Shown here piece after piece: positions 25,629-35,693 of a stretch of 63,077 nt of DNA; within the stretch, counting starts at the first letter, position 1, and each line of letters opens with the position of its first letter. Source of the stretch: Comamonadaceae bacterium (GTDB lineage Bacteria; Pseudomonadota; Gammaproteobacteria; Burkholderiales; Burkholderiaceae_C); assembly GCA_014190675.1 (NCBI GenBank), contig BJGT01000003.1, positions 21,025-84,101 of the forward strand, written 5' to 3'. The position numbers were made by a program, and so were the translations under genes. The notes beneath the pieces are model-generated. The model saw only the letters and a list, made by a program, of their open reading frames with translations, had not been told where the DNA came from and made no database searches.

Positions 25629-27125
25629 ATGAATCGAGAAATGTTAATGCTGGTGGACGCCATCTCGCGTGAGAAAAACGTCGAGCGCGATGTGGTGTTT
25701 GGGGCTGTTGAGGCCGCCCTGGCCCAGGCCACGAAAAAACTTTACCCGGGTGAGGTCGACATTCGGGTCGTGGTTGACCGCGACAGCGGCAGCTACGAGA
25801 CCTTTCGGCGCTGGCATGTGGTGCCGGATGAAGCCGGTTTACAGCTGCCAGACCAGGAAATCCTGCTGTTTGAGGCCAAGGAGCAAATCGAGGATATCGA
25901 GCTTGACGAGTACATCGAAGAAGCCGTGCCATCGGTGCCCATTGGCCGGATTGGTGCGATGGCGGCAAAGCAGGTGATTCTGCAAAAAATTCGCGATGCA
26001 GAACGTGAAATGCTGCTCAATGACTTCATGTCGCGCGGTGACAAAATTTTTGTCGGTACGGTCAAGCGCATGGACAAGGGCGACATCATTGTCGAGAGCG
26101 GGCGGGTTGAGGGTCGGCTGCGCCGAGGCGAGATGATCCCTAAAGAAAACCTTCGTACCGGTGACCGGGTTCGCGCCATGATCATGGAGGTTGACCTGAC
26201 CTTGCGCGGAGCCCCGATTATTTTGTCGCGCTCTTCTCCCGAATTCATGACTGAGCTGTTTCGCCAGGAAGTGCCCGAGATCGAGCAGGGCCTGCTCGAG
26301 ATCAAGTCTTGTGCACGTGACGCTGGCTCGCGCGCGAAAATTGCTGTGCTGTCGCATGACAAGCGGATTGACCCGATCGGTACCTGTGTAGGCGTGCGTG
26401 GCACGCGGGTCAACGGTGTCACCAACGAGCTGGCTGGCGAGCGAGTGGATATCGTGCTCTGGAGCGAGGACCCGGCCCAGTTTGTGATTGGTGCACTGGC
26501 GCCGGCCAATGTCTCGTCGATTGTGGTGGACGAGGAGCGGCATGCCATGGACGTGGTGGTTGATGAAGAAAATCTGGCCATCGCCATTGGCCGTGGTGGC
26601 CAAAATGTACGCCTGGCAGCTGAACTCACGGGCTGGAAGATCAATATTCTGGACGCTGCCGAGTCGGCAGAAAAACAGGCTGGCGAGGTTGATTCTGGGC
26701 GTCGCTTGTTCATGGACAAGCTCGATGTTGACGAAGAAATCGCCGATCTGCTGATTGCCGAGGGATTTACCAGCCTGGAGCAGGTGGCCTATGTGCCCCT
26801 TGAGGAAATGCTGGAGATCGAAAGCTTTGACGAAGACACGGTCAATGAATTGCGCGCACGGGCCAAAGACGCTTTGCTGACCATGGAAATCGCGCGTGAA
26901 GAAAGCGGCGCAGAGGTATCACAAGACCTGCGCGACTTCACCGGGCTCACCCCCGAGCTGATCGTCAAGCTCGCCGACGGCGGCGTGCACACCCTGGATG
27001 ATCTCGCCGATTTGGCGGTTGATGAACTCACCGACCTCACTGGGCACACCGAGGAGCAGGCTCGGGCCATCATTATGAGAGCGCGGGAGCATTGGTTTGC
27101 CAATGAAGCCGCCTCTGACGTATGA
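25629..27125 (+). CDS. nusA: Transcription termination/antitermination protein NusA
   Basis: A 498-residue NusA of the long form. The N-terminal RNA-polymerase-binding domain starts [21 protein letters not shown]. The S1 domain begins near [20 protein letters not shown] (residue ~137). Two KH domains follow, with the hallmark [16 protein letters not shown] (about 250-265) and the [19 protein letters not shown] stretch (about 317-335). The C-terminal part holds two acidic helix-hairpin repeats ([32 protein letters not shown]). The order rimP-nusA-infB is the standard bacterial arrangement. Confidence 0.97.
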   Translation: MNREMLMLVDAISREKNVERDVVFGAVEAALAQATKKLYPGEVDIRVVVDRDSGSYETFRRWHVVPDEAGLQLPDQEILLFEAKEQIEDIELDEYIEEAVPSVPIGRIGAMAAKQVILQKIRDAEREMLLNDFMSRGDKIFVGTVKRMDKGDIIVESGRVEGRLRRGEMIPKENLRTGDRVRAMIMEVDLTLRGAPIILSRSSPEFMTELFRQEVPEIEQGLLEIKSCARDAGSRAKIAVLSHDKRIDPIGTCVGVRGTRVNGVTNELAGERVDIVLWSEDPAQFVIGALAPANVSSIVVDEERHAMDVVVDEENLAIAIGRGGQNVRLAAELTGWKINILDAAESAEKQAGEVDSGRRLFMDKLDVDEEIADLLIAEGFTSLEQVAYVPLEEMLEIESFDEDTVNELRARAKDALLTMEIAREESGAEVSQDLRDFTGLTPELIVKLADGGVHTLDDLADLAVDELTDLTGHTEEQARAIIMRAREHWFANEAASDV

Positions 27126-27157
27126 AGTTATTGTCATGAAAAAATATATTTAGTGAT

Positions 27158-27190
27158 GGCCGCCCTAAGCCCAACCGGGCTTTCGCGGCC
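27158..27190 (+). other. Nested hairpin between nusA and infB
   Basis: Outer arms GGCCGC (27158-27163) and GCGGCC (27185-27190) enclose an inner 6-bp stem AAGCCC (27167-27172) and GGGCTT (27177-27182) with an AACC loop. It lies in the 87-bp nusA-infB gap, 23 bp before the infB ATG, and has no T-tract after it. A role in mRNA processing or in infB translation is possible. Confidence 0.5.
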
Positions 27191-27212
27191 GAACCCAAAG
27201 GTTAGATAAGAA

Positions 27213-30164
27213 ATGTCCAGTATGACCGTCGCCGAGTTTGCAACAGAGCTCAAAAAATCAAGTGAGACCCTGCTCGACCAGCTCAAATCTGCCGGGGTTG
27301 TCAAAACCGCTGCCTCAGACAAGCTCACCGAGCCTGACAAGCAGCGGCTGTTGGCCTACCTTCAGGCCAGCCATGGCACTGCGAGCACTGAGCGCAAGAA
27401 AATCACACTGGTCAAGAAGTCGACCAGCGAGATCAAGCAGGCTGATGCGAGCGGTAAGGCCCGGACAATTCAAGTCGAGGTGCGCAAGAAACGCACCTTT
27501 GTGCGGCGCGAGGACGGTGCTGAGTCGGCACCTGAAGACGCTGGCAACACGCCCGAACAAGAAAGCCCAGCAGTTCCCTTGTTGGACACCGCTGAGCTCA
27601 CCCGCCGCGAAGAAGAAGCGCGCCGGCAAGCCGAATTGATACGGCGTCAGGAAGAAGAGCTCGCAGAGCGACGGCGGCAGCGTGAATCATTGGAGGCCAG
27701 GGCACAGGAAGCGGCCGAGCAAATGGCCAGCCGCAAAGCCGCCGAACTGATTGCGGCCGAGGCTGCTGCCAATCAGCCCAAGCCCGCTGACGGCCAGGCT
27801 GCAGCGCCAGAGTCCAGTAGCATCGCCGCCGCCCGAACCCAAGCTGCAGCCAGCAAGGCCGAGGCCCTCGTTAAAACGCTGGTTGAAGAGCGCGCCAGCG
27901 CTGCATTGGCTGCCAAGGCCCGGGCTGACGAGGACGCCGCACGCGCCGCCGATCTTGGCGAGCGGCGACGCAAGGTTGAAGCCGAAGCCGCGGCCATCCG
28001 GGTCATGATGTCGGCACCGGCGAAAAAAGCGCCTCCCCCGAAGAAGCCAGAAGAAGTCAAACCGGTGGTCAAGCCCGGCGCTGTAGATGCCGCCAAAACC
28101 GGCCTCAAAGGAACCCTGCACAAGCCTGCTGCGGGTACTGTGGCAAGCAAACCCGCCCGCGCTGGTGCGCCAGGTGCGGCCGCAGCAACAACGCCAGCCG
28201 GTGCTGGCAAAGAAGTCAAATCAGCCAAGCTGTCGAGCAGCTGGGCTGGCGACCCAGCCAAAAAGAGGGCGATTCCCACCCGCGGCGACACCGGCGCCGG
28301 CGCTGGCCGGGCCAGCAACTGGCGCGGTGGGCCGCGCGGGCGGCGCACTGGCACAGACCGTGACCGTGATGACCATGCAAGCCAGGCGGCACCGGCAGAA
28401 GTACGGGTCATCGAGGTCCATGTGCCCGAGACCATCACGGTGGCAGAGCTTGCGCACAAGATGGCGGTCAAGGCCTCTGAGGTTATCAAGCACCTCATGA
28501 CGCTGGGCCAGATGGTCACCATCAACCAGCCGCTGGATCAAGACACGGCCATGATCGTGGTTGAAGAAATGGGCCACAAGGCGATTGTTGCCGCCCTGGA
28601 TGATCCGGAGGCCTTCACCGACGACGAGGTGCAGCAGCAGCAGCAGTCGGAGTCCCTGCAAAGAGCGCCGGTGGTGACTGTCATGGGCCACGTTGACCAC
28701 GGTAAAACCTCGCTGCTGGATTACATTCGCCGCGCCAAAGTGGCCTCGGGTGAGGCCGGCGGGATCACCCAGCATATTGGCGCCTACCATGTGGAGACAG
28801 CTCGCGGCATGATCTCTTTCCTCGACACCCCGGGTCACGAGGCCTTCACGGCCATGCGGGCGCGCGGTGCCAAGGCTACCGACATCGTCATCTTGGTGGT
28901 GGCCGCCGATGACGGCGTGATGCCGCAAACCCGTGAGGCGATCAAACATGCCAAGGCGGCCGGAGTGCCCATCGTGGTGGCGATCAACAAGATTGACAAG
29001 CCAGATGCCAACACAGAACGTGTCAAAAACGAGTTGGTGGTCGAAGAAGTGGTGCCGGAAGAATTTGGTGGCGATTCGCCCTTTGTTTCCGTCTCTGCCA
29101 AAACCGGACAGGGCATTGATGCCCTGCTCGAGCAGGTGTTACTGCAGGCCGAGGTGCTTGAGTTGCGCGCCCCGGTGGACGCGATGGCCAAGGGCCTGGT
29201 GATCGAGGCCCAGCTTGACAAGGGTCGCGGCCCGGTGGCTACTGTGCTGGTGCAGTCTGGCACCCTCAAGGCCGGTGACATCGTGCTTGCTGGCTCCACC
29301 TACGGGCGGGTGCGCGCCATGCTGGATGAAAATGGCCGGACCATCAAAACTGCGGGGCCGTCGATTCCGGTCGAGATCCAGGGCCTGACCGAAGTCCCGC
29401 AGGCGGGAGACGAGTTCATGGTGATGTCTGACGAACGGCGTGCCCGTGAAATCGCCACCTACCGGGCGGGTAAGTTCCGCAATACCAAACTGGCCAAGCA
29501 GCAAGCGGCCAAACTCGAAAACATGTTTGCCGACATGGCTGCGAGCGAAATCAAATTGGTGCCAATCATCGTCAAGGCCGATGTACAGGGCTCGCAAGAA
29601 GCGCTGGCACAGTCGCTGGTCAAACTGTCCACCGACGAGGTCAAGGTGCAGATGGTCTACACGGCTGTGGGTGGCATCAGCGAATCCGACGTCAACCTGG
29701 CGATTGCCTCGAAAGCGGTCATCATCGGTTTCAACACCCGCGCCGACGCTGGCGCGCGCAAACTTGCTGAAAACAATGGTGTCGACATCCGTTACTACAA
29801 CATCATTTACGACGCCGTCGATGAATTGAAAGCCGCCATGTCGGGCATGTTGACGCCCGAGAAGAAAGAAGAGGTCATCGGGACAGCTGAAATCCGGCAG
29901 GTGTTCAAGGTCTCCAAGATCGGCTCGATTGCGGGTTGCATGGTCACGGCCGGCGTGGTGCGGCGCTCTGCGCGCTTGCGTTTGCTGCGTAACAACATGG
30001 TGGTTTTCACGGGCGAGCTTGAATCGCTCAAGCGATTCAAGGACGATGCCAAAGAGGTCAAAGAGAGCTTCGAGTGCGGCTTGAACATCAAAAATTACAA
30101 CGACATCCAGGAAGGCGACCTGCTGGAGTTTTATGAAATTCGCGAAATCGCCCGAACCCTGTAA
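27213..30164 (+). CDS. infB: Translation initiation factor IF-2
   Basis: A 983-residue IF-2. The N-terminal subdomain starts [21 protein letters not shown] long Arg/Glu- then Ala/Pro/Lys-rich linker (about 90-400) follows, the most variable part of the protein. A second IF2_N domain ([21 protein letters not shown]) precedes the GTPase domain, whose G1 motif GHVDHGKT is near residue 491, G3 is DTPGHEAF and G4 is NKID. The C-terminal domains II-IV (to REIARTL) bind fMet-tRNA. A short Gln run encoded by CAG repeats lies just before the G domain. It is larger than E. coli IF-2 (890) through the linker. Confidence 0.97.
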   Translation: MSSMTVAEFATELKKSSETLLDQLKSAGVVKTAASDKLTEPDKQRLLAYLQASHGTASTERKKITLVKKSTSEIKQADASGKARTIQVEVRKKRTFVRREDGAESAPEDAGNTPEQESPAVPLLDTAELTRREEEARRQAELIRRQEEELAERRRQRESLEARAQEAAEQMASRKAAELIAAEAAANQPKPADGQAAAPESSSIAAARTQAAASKAEALVKTLVEERASAALAAKARADEDAARAADLGERRRKVEAEAAAIRVMMSAPAKKAPPPKKPEEVKPVVKPGAVDAAKTGLKGTLHKPAAGTVASKPARAGAPGAAAATTPAGAGKEVKSAKLSSSWAGDPAKKRAIPTRGDTGAGAGRASNWRGGPRGRRTGTDRDRDDHASQAAPAEVRVIEVHVPETITVAELAHKMAVKASEVIKHLMTLGQMVTINQPLDQDTAMIVVEEMGHKAIVAALDDPEAFTDDEVQQQQQSESLQRAPVVTVMGHVDHGKTSLLDYIRRAKVASGEAGGITQHIGAYHVETARGMISFLDTPGHEAFTAMRARGAKATDIVILVVAADDGVMPQTREAIKHAKAAGVPIVVAINKIDKPDANTERVKNELVVEEVVPEEFGGDSPFVSVSAKTGQGIDALLEQVLLQAEVLELRAPVDAMAKGLVIEAQLDKGRGPVATVLVQSGTLKAGDIVLAGSTYGRVRAMLDENGRTIKTAGPSIPVEIQGLTEVPQAGDEFMVMSDERRAREIATYRAGKFRNTKLAKQQAAKLENMFADMAASEIKLVPIIVKADVQGSQEALAQSLVKLSTDEVKVQMVYTAVGGISESDVNLAIASKAVIIGFNTRADAGARKLAENNGVDIRYYNIIYDAVDELKAAMSGMLTPEKKEEVIGTAEIRQVFKVSKIGSIAGCMVTAGVVRRSARLRLLRNNMVVFTGELESLKRFKDDAKEVKESFECGLNIKNYNDIQEGDLLEFYEIREIARTL

Positions 30165-30182
30165 TCGTGCTTGAGCTGAGCT

Positions 30183-30551
30183 GTGCGCAAAAAATCCAGT
30201 ACGCCCAATCGGGGCTTCAAGGTGGCCGACCAGATCCAGCGTGATCTGACCGAGCTGATCGCGCGCGAGCTCAAAGACCCGCGGGTTGGAATGGTGACGA
30301 TTCAAGGCGTCGAGGTCACCCCCGACTATGCCCATGCCAAGGTTTTTTTCAGCCTGCTGCAAGGCGACAGCGCTGCCTGCCAGGAAGGCTTGAACCAGGC
30401 TGCCGGTTTTTTGCGCTCAGGGCTGTTCAAGCGCCTGCGTATTCACACCGTGCCCAGCCTGCACTTTGTGTTCGATCGCACCAGCGAGCGTGCTGCCGAC
30501 ATGAACGCCCTGATCGCGCGAGCCGTGTCCTCCCGGGTCAAAGACGACTGA
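30183..30551 (+). CDS. rbfA: Ribosome-binding factor A
   Basis: A 122-residue KH-fold protein acting in late 30S maturation and 16S rRNA 5'-end processing. The GTG start gives [20 protein letters not shown], followed by [34 protein letters not shown], whose core is the RbfA signature. The end has the [19 protein letters not shown] segment. It begins 18 bp after infB, and the truB-side ATG follows its stop by one base. Confidence 0.95.
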   Translation: MRKKSSTPNRGFKVADQIQRDLTELIARELKDPRVGMVTIQGVEVTPDYAHAKVFFSLLQGDSAACQEGLNQAAGFLRSGLFKRLRIHTVPSLHFVFDRTSERAADMNALIARAVSSRVKDD

Positions 30552-30552
30552 T

Positions 30553-31662
30553 ATGCATATCGCCGGGCCGCCTGAGGGTTTGAAGGCCCCCTCGGGGGGC
30601 AGCAATTCATCTGTGATCGAAGCGCGCAGTGGAGAGGGCAGTCAAAAACTGCGCACCAAGAGGCGAGCCGTGCATGGAGTTCTGTTGCTCGACAAGCCAC
30701 TTGGCATGTCGAGCAATGATGCATTGCAAAAAGCCAAATGGCTGCTTGGGGCCGAGAAAGCCGGTCACACCGGCACCCTTGATCCGCTGGCCACCGGCGT
30801 CTTGCCCCTGTGCTTTGGTGCGGCGACCAAGTTCAGCCAGTTGCAGCTTGATGCAGACAAAACCTATGAGGCGGTAGCGCGCTTGGGTATCAAAACCAGC
30901 ACTGGGGATGCCGAGGGCGAGCCGATTGCGATCCGGCCAGTTGATGTGACTCCGGCTAGCCTGTCTGCTTTGGTAAAACAGTTCACCGGGGCCCTGCGGC
31001 AAATCCCGCCCATGTACAGTGCTTTGAAAAAAGATGGACGAGCGCTCTACCAGTACGCCCGAGCCGGTATCGAGCTTGAACGCGAGGCCCGAGACATCAC
31101 CGTCTACTCCCTAAGTCTGGCCTTGAGCCAGGATGAGGCCGGTTTTGCCATCGCTCTGGGCGTGGCATGCAGCAAGGGTACCTACATCCGAACCCTGGCC
31201 GAGGATATCGGCGAGGCACTGGGCTGCGGTGCGCACCTCAGCGTGCTCAGACGGATCGAGACTGGCGGTTTTTCTGCCGCGCAGTGCATCAGCCTGTCTG
31301 AACTTGAGGCCTTGGCGCCGGCCCAGCGACTGGCCAGACTGCTTCCCGTGGCTGTGTTGCTCGGGCAGCACCAGGCCGTCACATTGGATAACGAAAATGC
31401 CGGACGATTCCTCAGCGGTATGCGCCGGCGAGGGCATGGGCCAGATGCCAGTCGGGTGGCGGTGTATGCCGAGCAAGAACAAGCCCTGCTGGGCACGGCG
31501 CACATCAAGGCAGGGGAGCTTATTCCCGGGCGCTTGCTCAGCCCCGTGGAGATTCGGCAAATGTCAGAACAGGCCGACAGTTGGTGCCATGGGCCCAGCC
31601 CAGCGCCGCTACCGGAAGAACCAACGCTTTTTGAGATCAACGAGAAAGTCAAGAATGAGTAA
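30553..31662 (+). CDS. truB: tRNA pseudouridine(55) synthase TruB, with a repeat-encoded N-terminal extension
   Basis: TruB makes pseudouridine 55 in the tRNA T-loop. The conserved core starts at [20 protein letters not shown] (base 30670). The catalytic Asp lies in [16 protein letters not shown], near residue 76 of the longest frame. A C-terminal PUA-like region follows. The first ~39 residues (from 30553) are unlike TruB and are encoded partly by the 43-bp dispersed repeat at 30561-30603. Alternative starts are GTG at 30613 (residue 21) and GTG at 30670. The first leaves a basic lead KLRTKRRA, more usual for TruB, and is plausible. The stop overlaps the typA start by 8 bases. Confidence 0.93.
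   Translation: MHIAGPPEGLKAPSGGSNSSVIEARSGEGSQKLRTKRRAVHGVLLLDKPLGMSSNDALQKAKWLLGAEKAGHTGTLDPLATGVLPLCFGAATKFSQLQLDADKTYEAVARLGIKTSTGDAEGEPIAIRPVDVTPASLSALVKQFTGALRQIPPMYSALKKDGRALYQYARAGIELEREARDITVYSLSLALSQDEAGFAIALGVACSKGTYIRTLAEDIGEALGCGAHLSVLRRIETGGFSAAQCISLSELEALAPAQRLARLLPVAVLLGQHQAVTLDNENAGRFLSGMRRRGHGPDASRVAVYAEQEQALLGTAHIKAGELIPGRLLSPVEIRQMSEQADSWCHGPSPAPLPEEPTLFEINEKVKNE
30561..30603 (-). repeat. 43-bp dispersed repeat, copy 1 (5' end of truB frame)
   Basis: Read on the minus strand, this element has an 18-nt arm GCTGCCCCCCGAGGGGGC, a 13-nt variable middle, then a 12-nt arm GGCGGCCCGGCG. Copy 2 at 61292-61334 (+) has both arms identical and the same 13-nt spacing, while the middle differs. 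The 18-nt arm contains a C-rich/G-rich self-complementary core able to form a short hairpin. It lies between the rbfA stop and the conserved start of TruB. Confidence 0.85.
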
Positions 31663-33487
31663 CAAGCAAATACGAAACATCGCCATCATCGCCCACGTCG
31701 ACCATGGCAAGACCACCATGGTCGACCAACTGTTGCGGCAGTCCGGCACTTTTGCCGAACACGAGAAGGTGGTCGACACCGTGATGGACAACAACGCGAT
31801 TGAAAAAGAGCGGGGCATCACCATCCTGGCCAAAAATTGTGCCGTGACCTGGCAGGGCACCCACATCAACATCGTCGACACGCCCGGCCATGCCGACTTT
31901 GGTGGCGAGGTTGAGCGGGCACTGAGCATGGTTGATGGCGTGGTGCTGCTGATCGATGCGCAGGAAGGCCCGATGCCGCAGACCCGGTTTGTCACCAAGA
32001 AGGCGCTGGCACTGGGCTTGAAGCCGATCCTGGTGGTCAATAAGGTGGACAAGCCCGGCGCACGGCCTGACTATGTGGTGAACGCTGCCTTTGATTTGTT
32101 TGACAAGCTCGGGGCGACCGACGAGCAGTTGGATTTTCCGGTGGTGTACGCCTCAGGTATCAACGGCTGGTCGTCGATGCAGGAGGGCGCCCCGGGCGAG
32201 CAGTGGGGCCCAGACATGTCAGCTCTGTTCAACACCGTGCTCAGCCATGTGCCAGCGCAACAGGGCGATCCGGCGGCGCCCTTGCAGTTGCAGATTTCGG
32301 CCCTTGATTTTTCAACATTTGTCGGGCGCATCGGTGTCGGGCGCATCAGCGCGGGCACCATCAAGCCCGCCATGGATGTGCTGGTGATGGAGGGCCCGGA
32401 CGGGCGGTCGGTCAAAGGCCGCATCAACCAGGTGCTGACCTTCCAGGGCCTGGAGCGGGTGCAAACGCTGGAAGCCGGCCCAGGTGAAATCGTGCTGATC
32501 AATGGCCTGTCGGACATCGGCATTGGCGTAACCATCACCGACCCGCTGAATCCGGCGCCGTTGCCCATGCTCAAGGTGGACGAGCCGACGCTGACCATGA
32601 ACTTTTGCGTCAACACCTCGCCCCTGGCCGGGCGCGAAGGCAAGTACGTCACCAGCCGGCAAATCTGGGACCGTCTGCAAAAAGAGCTGCAACACAATGT
32701 GGCCCTGCGGGTCAAAGAAACCGGCGAAGAGGGTATTTTCGAAGTGATGGGACGCGGCGAGTTGCACCTGACGATTCTGTTGGAAAACATGCGCCGGGAA
32801 GGCTACGAGATGGCGGTCTCGAAACCGCGCGTCGTGTTCAAACTGGTGGATGGCGAAAAACACGAACCCATCGAGATGGTCACGGTTGATATCGAGGACC
32901 AGCATCAGGGCGGCGTGATGCAGGCCTTAGGCGAGCGCAAGGCTGATCTGGTCAATATGGAGCCCGACGGCCGGGGTCGGGTTCGGCTGGAATACCGTAT
33001 ACCGGCGCGAGGCCTGATCGGCTTCACCAATGAGTTCCTGAACTTGACGCGCGGGTCAGGTCTGATTGCCAATATTTTTGACCGCTATGAAGCCTTCAAA
33101 GGCGAGATTGGCAGCCGCAAGAATGGTGTTCTGATCTCAATGGATGAGGGCGAAATATTTACCTACGCGTTGGGCAAACTTGACGATCGGGGCCGCATGT
33201 TTGTCCGGCCGAATGACCCGGTGTACGAGGGCATGATCGTCGGCATACACAACCGTGACAATGATTTGGTGGTCAACGCCACGCGCACCAAGCAGCTGAC
33301 CAACTTTCGGGTCAGCGGCAAAGAAGACGCCATCAAAATCACCCCGCCCATCATGCTCACGCTGGAGTACGGGGTCGAGTTCATCGACGACGACGAGTTG
33401 GTGGAGATCACGCCCAAGTCGATTCGGTTGCGCAAGCGCTACCTCAAGGAGCACGAACGTAAGAAAGCTGGCCGCGAAAGCCTCTGA
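31655..33487 (+). CDS. typA: Translational GTPase TypA/BipA
   Basis: A 610-residue ribosome-associated GTPase linked to stress and low-temperature 50S assembly. The start at ATG 31655 ([20 protein letters not shown]) overlaps the truB stop by 8 bases; the open frame further upstream is a truB overlap, not coding. Motifs: G1 AHVDHGKT, switch I region [13 protein letters not shown]3 [11 protein letters not shown] and G4 NKVDKPGA. The C-terminal part contains the BipA-specific [21 protein letters not shown] segment and a basic tail with [13 protein letters not shown]. Confidence 0.96.
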   Translation: MSNKQIRNIAIIAHVDHGKTTMVDQLLRQSGTFAEHEKVVDTVMDNNAIEKERGITILAKNCAVTWQGTHINIVDTPGHADFGGEVERALSMVDGVVLLIDAQEGPMPQTRFVTKKALALGLKPILVVNKVDKPGARPDYVVNAAFDLFDKLGATDEQLDFPVVYASGINGWSSMQEGAPGEQWGPDMSALFNTVLSHVPAQQGDPAAPLQLQISALDFSTFVGRIGVGRISAGTIKPAMDVLVMEGPDGRSVKGRINQVLTFQGLERVQTLEAGPGEIVLINGLSDIGIGVTITDPLNPAPLPMLKVDEPTLTMNFCVNTSPLAGREGKYVTSRQIWDRLQKELQHNVALRVKETGEEGIFEVMGRGELHLTILLENMRREGYEMAVSKPRVVFKLVDGEKHEPIEMVTVDIEDQHQGGVMQALGERKADLVNMEPDGRGRVRLEYRIPARGLIGFTNEFLNLTRGSGLIANIFDRYEAFKGEIGSRKNGVLISMDEGEIFTYALGKLDDRGRMFVRPNDPVYEGMIVGIHNRDNDLVVNATRTKQLTNFRVSGKEDAIKITPPIMLTLEYGVEFIDDDELVEITPKSIRLRKRYLKEHERKKAGRESL

Positions 33488-33629
33488 ACGCCAGCAACTG
33501 CCAACGCCCGGTCTTTGGTGCCGGACCAGCGGCCGCGCTGTTTGAGGCCGGTCTGCAAAAAATTTGGCCGGCTGAGCGCTGACCGCTTTCTCAATCCCGC
33601 CCGGCCCTGCTGGCTTTGCCAGTCAAGCC

Positions 33630-34457
33630 TTATTCCGACAATCCCCTGAGGGCCGCGCTGCGCCGGCGTAGCATCTCCAGCACCAGCAGCATGATGATGG
33701 CGAAAACCACCAAGACGAAAGCAGCGGCGAGAATGGTGGGTGAGAGCTGTTCACGCAGGCCGGTCCACATCTGGCGCGGCAGGGTGGTTTGCTCGGGCCC
33801 GCCTAAAAAGAGTACCACCACCACTTCATCGAACGAGGTGGCAAAGGCGAATAGCGCGCCAGAGAGTACGCCGGGCCAGACGATGGGCAACATCACCCGC
33901 CGGAACGCTTGAATTGGCGAGGCACCCAAACCGCGAGCGGCGCGCAACAGGCCCAGGTCAAAGCCGGTCAAGGTGGCGCTCACGGTAACGACGACAAAGG
34001 GCACACCCAGCACCGCATGCACGAGCACGATGCCCAGCAGGTTGTTGGCGATGCCCAGCTTCGAGAAGAAGAAATAGGCACCCACTGCGAGTACCACCAC
34101 CGGAATAATCATGGGCGAAACCAGCAGCGCCGTGATCAGGCGCTTGCCCGGCAAATCACGGTGGTTCAGCCCGACCGCAGCAAGCGTCCCCAGTGTGGTT
34201 GCAATCAGGGTGGCAAGTACAGCGGTGAGCAGGCTATTTTTAATGGCTGCCAGCCAGACCGGATTGCCAAACAACTCATAAAACCACCGCAGGCTGTAGT
34301 GCCGCACCGGGAAATTGAAGTAAGGCTCTTTGTTAAAAGCCAGCGGCACGACCACCAACACCGGGGCGATCAAAAATACCAGAATGGCCCCACAAGCCAA
34401 CCACAGCGCCCAGTGGCCCAGGCGTTGCAAGTTTGTGGTGTAGGGCGGAAAAGTCAT
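33630..34457 (-). CDS. ABC transporter permease, PotC-like
   Basis: A 275-residue permease of the spermidine/putrescine-type ABC family. The start ATG at 34457 overlaps the previous gene's stop by one base (TGATG); a TTG one codon upstream is not needed. Six membrane helices are expected. The PotC-type loop RAARGLGASPIQAFRRVMLPIVWPG (EAA motif) is near residue 165, and SFDEVVVVLFLGGPEQTTLPRQMW follows, a hallmark of PotC. It is the last gene of the long minus-strand creatine/sarcosine block and converges on typA. The transported compound is inferred from the operon, see the binding protein. Confidence 0.9.
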   Translation of the reverse strand: MTFPPYTTNLQRLGHWALWLACGAILVFLIAPVLVVVPLAFNKEPYFNFPVRHYSLRWFYELFGNPVWLAAIKNSLLTAVLATLIATTLGTLAAVGLNHRDLPGKRLITALLVSPMIIPVVVLAVGAYFFFSKLGIANNLLGIVLVHAVLGVPFVVVTVSATLTGFDLGLLRAARGLGASPIQAFRRVMLPIVWPGVLSGALFAFATSFDEVVVVLFLGGPEQTTLPRQMWTGLREQLSPTILAAAFVLVVFAIIMLLVLEMLRRRSAALRGLSE

Positions 34458-35689
34458 CAACCGATCCTCACTTTGCCCAGCACCGTGATTCGGTCATAGG
34501 CCCAGTACAAGGCCAGCACGGCTGCCAGCAGGATGGCCGAGAGCGCAGAGGCGAGGCCCCAGTTCAGGGATCGCCCTATGTTGTCCGCAATGAAGTAGCT
34601 GATCATCTGGTCAGTGGCACCGCCCACCAGCGCGGGTGTGATGTAGTAGCCCAGTGCCAGGATAAAAACCAGCAGAGCACCGGCGCTCAGCCCTGGCACA
34701 CACTGCGGCAGGTAAACCCGCCAGAAAGCCAGGCTAGGGCTCGCCCCCAGAGAGCGCGCTGCCCGCACATACGAGGGCGGTATCTGGCGCATCACCGAGT
34801 ACAGCGGCAAAATGGTGAAGGGCAACAAAATATGGGTCATGGCCACAACAACGCCAAACCGGTTAAAGATGAGTGGCAGCGGCTCGGCAATGATGCCCAG
34901 GGACTGCAGCAAGGCGTTGACGACGCCCTCTTTTTGCAGCACCACAACCCAGGCGGTGGTGCGAACCAGCAGCGAGGTCCAAAAGGGCAGCAAAACCAAT
35001 ATCAGCAGCAGGTTGGCGGTCTTGTCGCGCAAGTGCGCCAACCAATAGGCCAATGGGAAGCCCAGCAAAATACACATCAGCGTGACGCTCAGGGCCACAC
35101 CCAGTGTGCGCAGGTAAATCGTGATGTGGATACGCCGGTCTTCGCTTTGACGCGCAACCGAACCATCTTGCTGGCGCTTAAGGTCCGTGGCGGCCAGAAA
35201 AAACAGCTTGTGTTGGCTCGATTCAAGGTTGCGAATCGTGCCCCAGATGCCGGGCTTGGCCCAAGCGGGATCGGCGGTCTCGAAAAATGGTGCCCAGGGC
35301 CCTGTCTCTTGTTCGCCAATGCGGCGGGCTGCGCGCATGAATACAGTGCGCAGGCCAATTTCCTCGATATTCAGGCGGTTGGCAATAGAGCCCGCTTTTT
35401 CTGCCTGAACAGCCTTTTTCAGGTCGTCGGCCAGGGCCGCAAACACGGGCTCTGGTGGCACTTGGCTGCGGTCTCCGCCCCAGTCAGCCAGCGCGCTGAG
35501 GGTGCGCGGCAAACCTTCGGGAACCACGGGATCATGCAGGCTGTTGAATAACACGCTGCCCAGTGGCAGCAGAAAGCTCAAGGCGACAAAAACGAACAGC
35601 GGCGCAATCAAGGCATAGGCGCGCAGGCGACCGCGCCACTCTGCTTTGCGCAGGCGCCGGCCCAAATCCGCGGCGCTGTTCGTCACCAT
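34457..35689 (-). CDS. ABC transporter permease, PotB-like, with enlarged first periplasmic loop
   Basis: A 410-residue permease, over 100 residues longer than E. coli PotB. The first helix spans about residues 25-47. A largely hydrophilic region of about 140 residues follows (including LADDLKKAVQAEKAGSIANR and ESSQHKLFFLAATDLKRQQD), before the second helix near 195. The remaining five helices and the EAA loop YVRAARSLGASPSLAFWRVY (about 308-327) are normal. The extra region is predicted periplasmic and could contact the binding protein. The gene follows the binding-protein gene by 4 bp and overlaps the PotC-like gene by one base. Confidence 0.9.
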   Translation of the reverse strand: MVTNSAADLGRRLRKAEWRGRLRAYALIAPLFVFVALSFLLPLGSVLFNSLHDPVVPEGLPRTLSALADWGGDRSQVPPEPVFAALADDLKKAVQAEKAGSIANRLNIEEIGLRTVFMRAARRIGEQETGPWAPFFETADPAWAKPGIWGTIRNLESSQHKLFFLAATDLKRQQDGSVARQSEDRRIHITIYLRTLGVALSVTLMCILLGFPLAYWLAHLRDKTANLLLILVLLPFWTSLLVRTTAWVVVLQKEGVVNALLQSLGIIAEPLPLIFNRFGVVVAMTHILLPFTILPLYSVMRQIPPSYVRAARSLGASPSLAFWRVYLPQCVPGLSAGALLVFILALGYYITPALVGGATDQMISYFIADNIGRSLNWGLASALSAILLAAVLALYWAYDRITVLGKVRIG

Positions 35690-35693
35690 GGCT

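Noticed and set aside
28630-28647. CAG repeat in infB
   Set aside because: Encodes a short Gln run in the variable linker before the G domain; in frame and ordinary.
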